NCBI RefSeq assembly: GCF_030817075.1
Contig: NZ_JAUSYU010000001.1
Location: 2,604,001-2,668,000, forward strand
Origin: Arthrobacter sp. V1I9
GTDB taxonomy: Bacteria; Actinomycetota; Actinomycetes; Actinomycetales; Micrococcaceae
Direction of reading: 5' to 3'
Length of the DNA stretch: 64,000 nucleotides
Shown in pieces: positions 21,101 to 29,621 of this stretch. How positions within the stretch are numbered: position 1 is the stretch's first letter; the number at the start of each line of letters is the position of its first letter. Under the pieces are notes generated by a model. The model was not told where the DNA came from and ran no database searches. It worked only from the letters and a program-made list of their open reading frames with translations. A program made the translations under genes and the position numbers.

Positions 21101-22441
21101 TTGAGAAGTACATCCCAAGGCCTGCCGGCCGGAGGACGCCGCGGGTTGCTAAGACTGTTGGGAGCCATCAGCGCATCCATCCTGGCAATCCTCCTCGTGG
21201 TGGCCCCGGCATCCCAGGCCACTTCCCCGTCACCGACACCATCCCCGTCGAACCAAACCTTCCAGAACAACATCAGCGGATTCCTCCGCGACGATACCCG
21301 TGCACCTCTGGCGGACGTGACCATCACCGCCAGGAGCGGCGACTTCACGGGCACCGCCAAGTCGTCCGCGAACGGGTCCTGGAGTATCGGTGTGCCCGAG
21401 CAGGGGACCTACACGGTGGAGCTGGACGAATCAACCCTGCCTGAGGGCATAACCTTGGCCGAGGGCCAGGAGAATCCCCGTGAGGTGACGTTCAGCCAGA
21501 CGTCCAACCTGTCTGTCATCTTCGCCTTCGGCAAAGGCATCGTGGTCCAGCAGCAGGACTTCGGCCAGAACCTGCTCAACCGCCTGGTGGCCGGATTGAG
21601 TTTTGGGCTGCTGCTGGCGCTGGCCTCCGTAGGCCTCTCGCTGATCTTCGGTACTACGGGACTGACCAACTTTGCCCACGGTGAGATGGTCACCCTCGGC
21701 GCCGTGCTGGTGTTTGCCTTCAATGCAATCGGCCTTCCGTTCTGGCTGGCCATCATCCTCTCCCTGCTGGGCGGCGGGTTGTTCGGCTACGTCCAGGACA
21801 GGGGGCTGTGGCGGCCCCTGCGGCGCCGCGGCACCAGCCTGGTGCCCATGATGATCGTCAGCATCGGCCTTGCCCTTGCCGTCCGGTATGTCATCCAGTT
21901 CTTCTTCGGCGGCGCCACCCAGCAGTTGCCGTTCGCCCAAAGCCCTGAGATTCAGCTCGGCCCGGTATCCATCTCACCCAACAACCTCTGGTCCCTGGGC
22001 ATCAGCGCGGTAGTCATCGCCCTGATCGGCATCGTGCTGCTGAAAACCAGGCTGGGCAAAGCAACCCGCGCAGTGGCGGACAACCCCGCCCTCGCGGCGG
22101 CGTCGGGAATCGACGTCGACGGCGTGATCCGGCTTGTCTGGATCACCGGTGGCATGCTGGCGTCGCTCGGTGGCATTCTCTGGGCCTATTACCGTCCCGG
22201 CGTCACGTTCGACATGGGTTCCGCCATCCTGCTGCTGATCTTTGCCGGCGTCACCCTCGGCGGGCTCGGCACCGTGTTCGGCGCCCTGATCGGATCAATC
22301 ATCGTCGGCATCTTTGTGGAGCTGACCACCGTGTTCGGCCTCGCTGCCGACCTCAAATACGTGGGAGCCCTGTTCATCATGATCGTTGTCCTCTTGTTCC
22401 GGCCGCAGGGAATCCTGGGCCGACGCGAGCGCGTGGGTTAG
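21101..22441 (+). CDS. livH: Branched-chain amino-acid ABC permease (LivH type) with N-terminal signal peptide and Ig-like domain
   Basis: 446-residue protein. Residues 1-40 form a signal peptide ending ASQA; 41-50 is a Ser/Pro linker; about 55-142 is a carboxypeptidase-regulatory/Ig-like fold (ISGFLRDDTRAPLADVTITA, then GTYTVELDES). Residues 155-446 are a normal LivH permease with GLSLIFGTTGLTNFAHGEMV and the C-terminal LLFRPQGILG. Ordinary LivH is about 290 aa and lacks the front domain, which should lie outside the membrane. The start is TTG 21101, with GGAGG eight bases ahead. livM follows after 9 bases. Confidence 0.88.
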   Translation: MRSTSQGLPAGGRRGLLRLLGAISASILAILLVVAPASQATSPSPTPSPSNQTFQNNISGFLRDDTRAPLADVTITARSGDFTGTAKSSANGSWSIGVPEQGTYTVELDESTLPEGITLAEGQENPREVTFSQTSNLSVIFAFGKGIVVQQQDFGQNLLNRLVAGLSFGLLLALASVGLSLIFGTTGLTNFAHGEMVTLGAVLVFAFNAIGLPFWLAIILSLLGGGLFGYVQDRGLWRPLRRRGTSLVPMMIVSIGLALAVRYVIQFFFGGATQQLPFAQSPEIQLGPVSISPNNLWSLGISAVVIALIGIVLLKTRLGKATRAVADNPALAAASGIDVDGVIRLVWITGGMLASLGGILWAYYRPGVTFDMGSAILLLIFAGVTLGGLGTVFGALIGSIIVGIFVELTTVFGLAADLKYVGALFIMIVVLLFRPQGILGRRERVG

Positions 22442-22450
22442 GAGACAGCC

Positions 22451-23419
22451 GTGGACTTTGGATTCATTCTTGCCAGCGCCGCCGCTGAGATTTTCAGCCC
22501 GACGACGGCCGCCTACGCCTTGGCCGCACTCGGCCTCGCGGTACATTTCGGTTACTCGGGGCTGCTCAACTTCGGCCAGGCGGGCTTCATGGCCGTGGGT
22601 GCCTACGGCTTCGCCATCTCCACCCTCAGTTTCGGCGTCCCGTTCTTCGTGGGTCTGCTGATCGCCGTCATTGCCTCGGCCATTTTCGCGCTGCTGCTTG
22701 GCATTCCCACCCTGAGGCTCCGCGCGGACTACCTCGCCATCGTCACCATTGCGGCAGCGGAAATCGTGCGGTATATCGTCACCACGAACCAGCTCACCTC
22801 GGTCACGGGATCAGCCAACGGCCTGGCGGCTTTCGAAGGCGGGTTCTACTCCATGAACCCGTTCCCGGAAGGCGACTACTTCGGCATGAATAACCGTGAC
22901 TTCTTCATCCGCGTGGTGGGATGGGCCCTGGTGGCACTCTGCTGCACGCTCGTGTGGCTGCTGATGCGCAGCCCCTGGGGCCGGGTGCTCAAAGGCATCC
23001 GCGAAGACGAGAACGCCGTACGGTCACTGGGCAAGAACGTCTATGCCTACAAGATGCAGGCCCTCATCATCGGCGGAGTGCTGGGCGCCCTCGCCGGCAT
23101 GGTCTTTACCCTTCCCCGAGGATCGGTGCAGCCGGCAAACTACGGAACGGAACTCACGTTCTTCCTCTACACCTGCCTCCTGCTCGGTGGCATGGCCACG
23201 GTCCTCGGACCGGTCATCGGCGCCATGATCTTCTGGGTGGTCCTCTCCCTGACCCAGGGGATCCTCTACGGCCTGATCGAATCAGGTGCCATCACGTGGC
23301 TCAACACGGTCCAGGCCGGGCAGCTGCGGTACATCCTGGTAGGCGTCGCCCTCATGCTGCTGATGATCTTCAGGCCGCAGGGCGTCTTCGGAAACAAGAA
23401 GGAGCTGGCGTTCGCATGA
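22451..23419 (+). CDS. livM: Branched-chain amino-acid ABC permease LivM
   Basis: 322-residue permease, partner of LivH. LAVHFGYSGLLNFGQAGFMAVGAYG near residue 28 and the later SPWGRVLKGIREDENAVRSLGKN loop, which contacts the ATPases, are typical. The C-terminus LLMIFRPQGVFG matches the family. It starts with GTG 22451 after GGAG and its stop overlaps the livG ATG (ATGA). Confidence 0.93.
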   Translation: MDFGFILASAAAEIFSPTTAAYALAALGLAVHFGYSGLLNFGQAGFMAVGAYGFAISTLSFGVPFFVGLLIAVIASAIFALLLGIPTLRLRADYLAIVTIAAAEIVRYIVTTNQLTSVTGSANGLAAFEGGFYSMNPFPEGDYFGMNNRDFFIRVVGWALVALCCTLVWLLMRSPWGRVLKGIREDENAVRSLGKNVYAYKMQALIIGGVLGALAGMVFTLPRGSVQPANYGTELTFFLYTCLLLGGMATVLGPVIGAMIFWVVLSLTQGILYGLIESGAITWLNTVQAGQLRYILVGVALMLLMIFRPQGVFGNKKELAFA

Positions 23420-24510
23420 GCAAGCACAGCGAAGAATCCCCCACCACACAGGCCGGGGAAACGGACTACATGACGGACATCCGTCCCATAGCCGCCGGCG
23501 AAACCGGCCCCGGGTGCAAGAAGCGGGACCCCATCGTGGTGGCCGAAAACGTCACGCGAAGCTTCGGCGGCATCAATGCGGTGGACGTCGACTACCTGGA
23601 AATTCCCCGGCACAAAATCACCGCTTTGATCGGCCCCAACGGAGCCGGCAAAACAACCTTGTTCAACCTGCTGACCGGTTTTGATACGCCGAACAGCGGC
23701 AAGTGGCAGTTCGAAGGCCAGAGCCTGGCAGGGGTGTCCCCATACAAGGTGGCCCGGATGGGAATGGTCCGCACGTTCCAGCTCACCAAGGTCATGGGCA
23801 AGCTCACCGTGATGGAAAACATGCGCCTCGGCGCTGCGAACCAACCCGGTGAGAGCCTCGCCAAGGCACTCTTCAAGGGCATCTGGGGCGGCCGGGAGAA
23901 GCAGATTACCGCCGAGGCCGATGTCCTGCTGGAGAAGTTCAAGCTGGACGCGAAAAAGGACGACTATGCAGCGTCCCTTTCCGGCGGCCAGCGCAAGCTC
24001 CTGGAAATGGCCCGTTCCCTCATGGTGCGGCCCAAGCTGGTGATGCTTGATGAACCCATGGCAGGAGTCAACCCTGCGTTGACGCAGTCCCTGCTCGATC
24101 ACATCAAGAACCTCAAAGCCGAAGGCATGACGGTTCTCTTCGTCGAACACGATATGCACATGGTCCGGCACATCGCCGATTGGGTGGTGGTGATGGCCGA
24201 GGGCAAGGTGGTTGCGGAAGGTCCCCCGGGGGAGGTCATGAAGAACCCCGCTGTCATCGACGCCTACCTGGGCGCCCACCATGACGTGGACCTCGGCGAC
24301 TCCGAGGGCATCAAGGAACTTGCAGCAGAACTGGTGGCTGACGAAGAATCCATCGTCGGAACAGAGAATGCGGGCATCATCGCCGTCGACGTCGTGGCCG
24401 GAGAGGGCGACAGCCCCGTTCACACCGGGGAAGGCCAGCCTCAGCGCGACCAACCGCGCGGCCGTCACGGAAGCACGGAGACCGGCACCACAGAGAAGGA
24501 CAGTCAATGA
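23416..24510 (+). CDS. livG: Branched-chain amino-acid ABC ATPase LivG, with C-terminal extension
   Basis: 364-residue ATP-binding subunit. Walker A GPNGAGKTTL near residue 75, signature LSGGQRKLLEMARS near 190, and Walker B LVMLDEPMAGVNP are intact. LivG is usually about 255 residues; here roughly 35 extra residues lead at the front and a tail of about 85 acidic then polar residues follows AYLGAHH. Such tails are disordered and occur in actinobacterial homologues. Both ends overlap neighbours by ATGA, so livMGF are translationally coupled. Confidence 0.93.
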   Translation: MSKHSEESPTTQAGETDYMTDIRPIAAGETGPGCKKRDPIVVAENVTRSFGGINAVDVDYLEIPRHKITALIGPNGAGKTTLFNLLTGFDTPNSGKWQFEGQSLAGVSPYKVARMGMVRTFQLTKVMGKLTVMENMRLGAANQPGESLAKALFKGIWGGREKQITAEADVLLEKFKLDAKKDDYAASLSGGQRKLLEMARSLMVRPKLVMLDEPMAGVNPALTQSLLDHIKNLKAEGMTVLFVEHDMHMVRHIADWVVVMAEGKVVAEGPPGEVMKNPAVIDAYLGAHHDVDLGDSEGIKELAAELVADEESIVGTENAGIIAVDVVAGEGDSPVHTGEGQPQRDQPRGRHGSTETGTTEKDSQ

Positions 24511-25280
24511 GCAGCACCAGCGCAGCACCCGCCGCCCAGCCCGTCAGCGACGGCGACTCGGTGGTCAAGGTCACCGATCTGGTGGCCGGTTACCTTCCCG
24601 GCGTCAACATCCTGAACGGCTGCAGCATCGAGGCCCGCAAAGGCGAACTGATCGGCATCATCGGGCCCAACGGAGCCGGCAAGTCGACCCTGTTGAAGGC
24701 AATGTTCGGCCTCGTCAAGGTCCATTCCGGAACAGTGGTGGTGCGCGGGCAGGACATTACAGGCCTGAAGGCGAACAAGCTGGTAAGCCGGGGCGTAGGT
24801 TTCGTCCCCCAGACCAACAACGTTTTCGCCACCCTGACCATCGAGGAAAACCTGCAGATGGGCATGTTCCAGCGTCCCAAGGACTTCGCCGAACGGTTCG
24901 ACTTCGTCACCAGCCTGTTTCCTGAACTCGGCAAGCGCCGGGCCCAGCGCGCCGGCTCCCTCTCAGGCGGCGAGCGCCAGATGGTGGCGATGGGACGGGC
25001 GTTGATGATGGATCCGGCAGTGCTGTTGCTCGACGAGCCGTCCGCGGGCCTCTCCCCCGTCAAGCAGGACGAAACCTTCCTGCGCGTGCATGAGATCAAC
25101 CGCGCGGGCGTCTCGGTGATCATGGTGGAACAAAACGCCAGGCGTTGCCTGCAGATCTGCGACCGCGGCTACGTCCTGGATCAGGGCCGGGATGCGTACA
25201 CGGGCACCGGCCGTGAACTGATGAAGGACCCCAAGGTCATTCAGCTGTATCTTGGCACGCTGGCCGACACTGTCGAGTAA
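24507..25280 (+). CDS. livF: Branched-chain amino-acid ABC ATPase LivF
   Basis: 257-residue second ATP-binding subunit. Walker A GPNGAGKSTLLKAM near residue 56, QTNNVFATLTIEENL Q-loop region, signature LSGGERQMVAMGRAL near 152 and Walker B LLLDEPSAGLSP are all present. It is the last gene of the livHMGF operon; a bidirectional terminator lies before the convergent binding-protein gene. Confidence 0.94.
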   Translation: MSSTSAAPAAQPVSDGDSVVKVTDLVAGYLPGVNILNGCSIEARKGELIGIIGPNGAGKSTLLKAMFGLVKVHSGTVVVRGQDITGLKANKLVSRGVGFVPQTNNVFATLTIEENLQMGMFQRPKDFAERFDFVTSLFPELGKRRAQRAGSLSGGERQMVAMGRALMMDPAVLLLDEPSAGLSPVKQDETFLRVHEINRAGVSVIMVEQNARRCLQICDRGYVLDQGRDAYTGTGRELMKDPKVIQLYLGTLADTVE

Positions 25281-25295
25281 AGGCAAACGCCACAC

Positions 25296-25329
25296 AAAGA
25301 GCCCCTGTCCGGTTGGACAGGGGCTCTTT
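25296..25329. terminator. Bidirectional terminator between livF and the binding-protein gene
   Basis: Perfect 15-base arms (25296-25310, 25315-25329) with loop GGTT. AAA before and TTT after give a T-run in both directions. Confidence 0.9.
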
Positions 25330-25345
25330 GGTGTTGCGGGTGGCG

Positions 25346-26695
25346 TTACAGCTTGCCGAACTCCGACTGGAGGGGCTTGAGCTTGTTGTCGTTGGTGTAT
25401 TCGTAGATGCCAATGTAGGCCTCTGTCGGGTCACCGGCGTCGGAGAAGGTTACAGGGCCGGACTGGCCGTCATAGTCGATGTCCTTGCCCTCACGCAGCA
25501 GGGTGACGCAGGAGGGGAAGCTGGTGCACTTCTCGCCGGCTTCCGAAACTCCCTTGAGCTGCTTGGCGATTTCAACTCCACTGGTGCTGCCGGCGGCCTC
25601 GGATGCCAGTGCAATCAGGTTCACGGCATCGTAGGATTCGCCGCCGTAGGTGAAGTCCTTCAGTGCCGGGTCCACTTCAAGAAGCTTCTTGGTGAAGGAT
25701 TCGTTGGCGAAGGTTCCCGGGAAGGTACCATGGGCTCCTTCCATCGTGCCCGCTTGGAAGTCCTTGCTGTAATCCGACGTGTTGCCGTCCACCAGGAACA
25801 TCTGGCTGGCCTTCACACCCTTGCCGGTCATCAGCGGCACGATGCTCTTGGCCTGGTCAAAGGTGATCAGGGCGATTGCATCGGGCTTGGCTGCAATAAC
25901 CTTGTCCACCTGGCTGCTGAACTGGGTGTCGCCCTCGTTGAAGAGCTCCTCAGCCACCACCTTGCCGCCGGCTGACTCAAACGCTGCCTTGATGTTGGTG
26001 GCCAGCCCCGTGCCGTAGGCATCGTTCAGGACGATCATGCCGACGGTTTGGGCACCGCAGGTGACCATGTAGTTACCCAGGACCTTGCCCTGGAGAACGT
26101 CGGAGGGCGCCGTACGCCAGTACAGGCCTTTGTCGTCCCACGTGGTGAAGTCCGGCGAGGTGTTGGCGGGCGAGAACTGCAGTACACCGGCGCCCGTGAT
26201 CTGGTTGATGACCGTCTTGGAAACGCCGGAGGAGGCTGCGCCGATGATGGCGTTGACCCCCTGGCCGAGCAAAGCAGAGGTGGACTGGGTTGCGATGTCC
26301 GTCTTGGTGTCGCCCGAGTCGCGGTGGACCACCTGAACAGGCTTGCCGAGGACGCCGCCGGCATCGTTGACTTCCTTAACACCAAGGTTGACGCCGGCAA
26401 TTTCCGGTGGGCCCAGGTAGGCCAGCGAACCGGTGGTGGGCAGGAGAGAGCCGAGCTTCAGCGGAGTCTTGGTTGTGCCCTTGGACGGAGGGACTGCGCC
26501 GCCCGCGTCAGCAGCCGGTGCGCTGCTACTGGTGGTGCCGGGCGCCGGGCAGGCGATGCCTGCCGCTGACCCGGTGGCGGTTTCGGACGCCGTGGGTGTG
26601 GACGAACCGCCGCAAGCCGTTGCCATAAAGGCGACGCCGATGCCAAGCACTGTCAGCTTGGCAACGCGGGTTCCCGCCTGGGGGAATAAAGTCAT
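25346..26695 (-). CDS. Branched-chain amino-acid ABC substrate-binding lipoprotein (LivJ/LivK type)
   Basis: 449-residue type I periplasmic-binding-type protein. A lipoprotein signal ends in ATACGG with the lipobox cysteine near residue 28. A Thr/Ser/Ala linker follows, then KLGSLLPTTGSLAYLGPPEIAGVNLGVKEVNDAGGV, the usual LivJ start. It is convergent to livHMGF and must be expressed from its own promoter, which allows more binding protein than permease. The ligand is inferred to be branched-chain or similar amino acids from the cassette, not from the pocket. Confidence 0.92.
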   Translation of the reverse strand: MTLFPQAGTRVAKLTVLGIGVAFMATACGGSSTPTASETATGSAAGIACPAPGTTSSSAPAADAGGAVPPSKGTTKTPLKLGSLLPTTGSLAYLGPPEIAGVNLGVKEVNDAGGVLGKPVQVVHRDSGDTKTDIATQSTSALLGQGVNAIIGAASSGVSKTVINQITGAGVLQFSPANTSPDFTTWDDKGLYWRTAPSDVLQGKVLGNYMVTCGAQTVGMIVLNDAYGTGLATNIKAAFESAGGKVVAEELFNEGDTQFSSQVDKVIAAKPDAIALITFDQAKSIVPLMTGKGVKASQMFLVDGNTSDYSKDFQAGTMEGAHGTFPGTFANESFTKKLLEVDPALKDFTYGGESYDAVNLIALASEAAGSTSGVEIAKQLKGVSEAGEKCTSFPSCVTLLREGKDIDYDGQSGPVTFSDAGDPTEAYIGIYEYTNDNKLKPLQSEFGKL

Positions 26696-26740
26696 TTACG
26701 AGCTCCTCGATCTAAAGGTGCGAACGGCCTTTGACACGAA

Positions 26741-26760
26741 AAATCAGGTGTTCCTGATTT
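26741..26760. promoter_or_regulatory. Palindrome upstream of the LivJ-type gene
   Basis: AAATCAGG-TGTT-CCTGATTT has perfect 8-base arms, 46-65 bases before the start. On the minus strand a TTGAAA-N17-TGATTT promoter-like pair overlaps it. In addition TGCATATG occurs twice, at 26775-26782 and 26828-26835. A regulator site is likely; its protein is unknown. Confidence 0.45.
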
Positions 26761-26848
26761 AGCTTTCAAGCTAATGCATATGCCCGGGGAAGATAAGTGA
26801 GAGAGGTCACACTTACATAACAGTCGTTGCATATGTGGAATCAAACGC

Positions 26849-26880
26849 AGGAAAGCCGCCCGCGGTGCGGACGGCTTCCT
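26849..26880 (-). terminator. tRNA terminator hairpin
   Basis: Stem AGGAA/TTCCT, GCCG/CGGC, CCGC/GCGG with single-base bulges and loop GGT, 35 bases downstream of the tRNA on the minus strand. Confidence 0.6.
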
Positions 26881-26914
26881 CTTTCGGCGGCCCCTGGCGG
26901 CCGGTTCTGCCACG

Positions 26915-26988
26915 TACCCCAGGTGGGACTCGAACCCACAACACGCGGATTTTAAGTCCGCTGCCTCTGCCAATTGGGCTACTGGGGC
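26915..26988 (-). tRNA. tRNA with UAA anticodon, probable tRNA-Leu, short variable loop
   Basis: A complete cloverleaf can be folded: acceptor GCCCCAG/CTGGGGT with a G-U at 1-72 and discriminator A; D stem GCC/GGC; anticodon stem GCGGA/TCCGC with loop CTTAAAA, so anticodon UAA; T stem GTGGG/CCCAC with loop TTCGAGT. The variable loop is only five bases (GTGTT), giving a class I shape, whereas leucine tRNAs normally have a long variable arm. CCA is not encoded. I recall similar short UAA tRNAs labelled Leu in other actinobacteria, but the amino-acid identity is not proven by sequence alone. Confidence 0.85.
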
Positions 26989-27008
26989 AACGGCTCAATG
27001 GTATCCCG

Positions 27009-27971
27009 TCAAAGGCGTGAGAACGGTTCGGCATACCGGAACGTGCCACGGATGCCGCCAGGCCACAGGGCAAGCGGCAACAACTGAAAATAATCGCCCC
27101 ATTCGGCCTCGGGCGGAAGCACGCCCAACGTTGCGGCCGGGACAAAGCCAAAGCGGGAGTAGTAATCGGGGCTGCCGAGCAGGGCGATACCGATCTCCCC
27201 CGCATCGTTTGCCCTGGCAATGCTCTCCTTCATCAATGCAGAACCAATGCCGTGCCTCTGGAGCCGCGGGGTGACACCAATGGGGCCGAGGCCCAGCAGT
27301 TCCTGTCCGCCCACCCATCCGCGCGTGCTGATCACATGCCCCACCAGCTCGCCGTCCAGGACCGCGACCAAGCTGAAACCGGGGAGGTACTCCTGGGCGT
27401 CAAAGAGCTCCCGGAGCACGTTGACCTCCACCGGCTCCCCGTCCGCCGGAAGACCGGTGGCCGGCGAGATGGCGAATGCCTCCGCTGTCAGGGCGAGGAT
27501 CGCATCCCGGTCCTCGCGGGTCTCCTCGCGCAGCAGGAGTTCAGGCCGGGGCACCTGCCCGCGGCCCTGCCCAGGCGCATTCTGCGCCGCGAGTTCTGCC
27601 AGCACCTCGAGGGCGCGGGGGGCGTCGGCCACTGGCACCAGGAGGTGGTCGTGGTGGAACCCGGCAAGGACATTGCAGCTGATCCTGGCATCCGTGAGTG
27701 CCTTGCTGACGGCGGCGGTGAGTCCCACGGCTTCCAAGGCGGAGTGGATCTGCAAGGTAATCCAGGCGCCCACGAAGTCGTAGGACAATCCTTCCTTGTC
27801 AGCCTGCGAACGGGGCAGGACCACAGTGAGGCCCTCAGGTTCCCGTACGGCAGCTTCGATGCCCGACGTCAAAGGCCGCCCGTGCGGCCACAGGACGTAC
27901 ACGTACTCACCCGCGCGCCGGACCGGGCGCATCCCTGCCAGCAGGGCCTGTAGGTTCTTCTCGCCAGTCAT
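27009..27971 (-). CDS. ACT-like domain fused to GNAT N-acetyltransferase
   Basis: 320 residues. The first 130 resemble small stand-alone ACT-like proteins (EYVYVLWPHGRP, then EGLTVVLPRSQAD, and ISCNVLAGFHHDHLLVP). From about 145 there is a GNAT domain: LLLREETREDRDAILALTAEAF, then PIGVTPRLQRHGIGSALM near residue 240, the acetyl-CoA loop, and YYSRFGFVPA near 280. The front domain may sense an amino acid and gate the acetyltransferase. It lies alone between the tRNA and ndh. Confidence 0.85.
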   Translation of the reverse strand: MTGEKNLQALLAGMRPVRRAGEYVYVLWPHGRPLTSGIEAAVREPEGLTVVLPRSQADKEGLSYDFVGAWITLQIHSALEAVGLTAAVSKALTDARISCNVLAGFHHDHLLVPVADAPRALEVLAELAAQNAPGQGRGQVPRPELLLREETREDRDAILALTAEAFAISPATGLPADGEPVEVNVLRELFDAQEYLPGFSLVAVLDGELVGHVISTRGWVGGQELLGLGPIGVTPRLQRHGIGSALMKESIARANDAGEIGIALLGSPDYYSRFGFVPAATLGVLPPEAEWGDYFQLLPLALWPGGIRGTFRYAEPFSRL

Positions 27972-28031
27972 GCTGCCCAGTCTAGAAGGCCGATGCCGGC
28001 GGCAGTGCTGACGTCTTCTGGAAAAACGCGA

Positions 28032-28064
28032 ACGGCGGCCATCCCCAAAAGGGACAGCCGCCGT
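28032..28064 (-). terminator. ndh terminator
   Basis: Arms ACGGCGGC/GCCGCCGT (28032-28039, 28057-28064) with a CCC/GGG extension inside. On the minus strand it is followed after a few bases by TTTTT. Confidence 0.75.
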
Positions 28065-28086
28065 CGTGTGCTAATTCAGGGCAGGT

Positions 28087-29563
28087 CTATTTCACGCTGG
28101 CCGGGAGCACGTCCGCTTTCGTGGTGGCGGTGGAACCTGAACCGCCGGCCACCGGGGCAGGAGCGTCCGCAGCGGGTGCGGCGGCCGGCTTGGGAGCCGG
28201 GGTAGCTGCTGCCACGAAGGCGCCGCGCGGGTTGTCCAGGTCCATCAGCTGCGTGGTGTCGCGGCCCGCGAAGAAGCTGAGGATCCAGTTGAAGACCACC
28301 CGGAATTTGCGCTCGAATGTGGGCATCGCCATGCCGTGGTAGCCACGGTGGGCGAGCCAGGCAAGACCGCCCTTGAGGCCGATGCTGCCCACAAGGTTGA
28401 TGTTGGCAACGCCCTTCCACTCACCGAAGCCTGCAACAGCACCCAGGTTCTTGTGCTTGTAGTCCTTCAGCGGCTTGTCCCAGCGGGAGGCCCACAGGTT
28501 CTTGGCGAGGCGTTTGGCCTGGCGGAGCGCATGCTGGGCGTTCGGAACGCAGGTGCCGTCCGGGAGGCCCTTGCCGGTGAGGTCCGGCACGGCGGCGACG
28601 TCGCCGGCTGCCCAGGCGTTGTCGATAATGCCCTCATCACCGGCAACCCGGAGGTCCGGCAGGACGCGCACGCGGCCGCGGGGCTCGAGCGGGAAGTCGG
28701 TGGAGCGGACCATGGGGTTGGCCTGCACGCCGGCCGTCCACACGAGGGTGTCCGTTTCGAACTCCTGGGCGGGGGTCTTGTCCGGGAGGTTGATGAGCTT
28801 GAGGCTGCCCTCAGCGTTGTCCAGGGAGGTGTTGAGGAGTACCTCGATGCCGCGGCTGCGGAGGTGCTCCACAACCCATTCCGCCTGCTGGGCGGTGACT
28901 TCGGGCATGATCCGGCCCATGGCTTCAACCAGGACGAAGCGGACTTCCTCCTGCTTGATGCGGGGGTTGTTCCGGACGGCGGCCCGGGCGAGGTCTTCCA
29001 TTTCGGTGATGCACTCGATTGCCGGCAAATCCGCCACCCACCACCACGAACGTGAGGGCCTTGGCGCGGGCAGCGGGGTCGGTCATGGTGGAGGCGACTT
29101 CGATGCGCTCCAGGACCTTGTTGCGGAGGGCAACAGCTTCCTCGATGGTCTTCAGGCCGATGCCCTTGTCCGCGAGTCCCTTGATGGGGAACGTACGCGT
29201 GATGGCACCTGCGGCCATCACAACGTCGAAGTAGGGAACCTCAAAGTGCGCGCCGCCATCAGCGGGAGCCACTACGGCGGTGCGGTTGGCGTGGTCAATC
29301 GAGGTCACGCGGCCCTGGATCAATTCGGTCTGCTTGAGGTGCTGGCGGTGGGAAACCACAGCGTGGCGCGCCTCGATGTTGCCACCGGCCACCTCGGGCA
29401 GGAACGGCTGGTAGGTCATGTACGGCAGTGGATCCACGAGGGTGACGATGCCACCGGCGTTCGCGATCTTCTTCTGCAATTTGAGTGCTACGTACAGGCC
29501 GACGTACCCGCCGCCGACGACGAGTACCCTGGGACGGTCCTGGAGCTCTGGGGTGGTTGCCAT
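28087..29563 (-). CDS. ndh: Type II NADH dehydrogenase, frameshifted as sequenced
   Basis: Single-subunit NADH:quinone oxidoreductase feeding the respiratory chain without proton pumping. The FAD-binding loop VLVVGGGYVGLY is at about residues 13-24 and the NADH-binding loop FVVVGGGFAG near residue 175. Directly after FAG an extra T at 29019-29020 (plus strand) breaks the frame; removing it gives FAG-IECITEMEDLARAAVRNN, the usual NDH-2 sequence, and a 491-residue protein. The end is Ala/Pro-rich. No partner gene is cotranscribed. Confidence 0.9.
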
Positions 29564-29621
29564 GGATCAAGGATACCGCAGTTTGTGAAAATCTTCACTA
29601 ACTGTCCGAAAGCTACAGGGC

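Noticed and set aside
23266..24528. Long minus-strand frame opposite livG
   Set aside because: Antisense shadow of an intact ABC ATPase gene.
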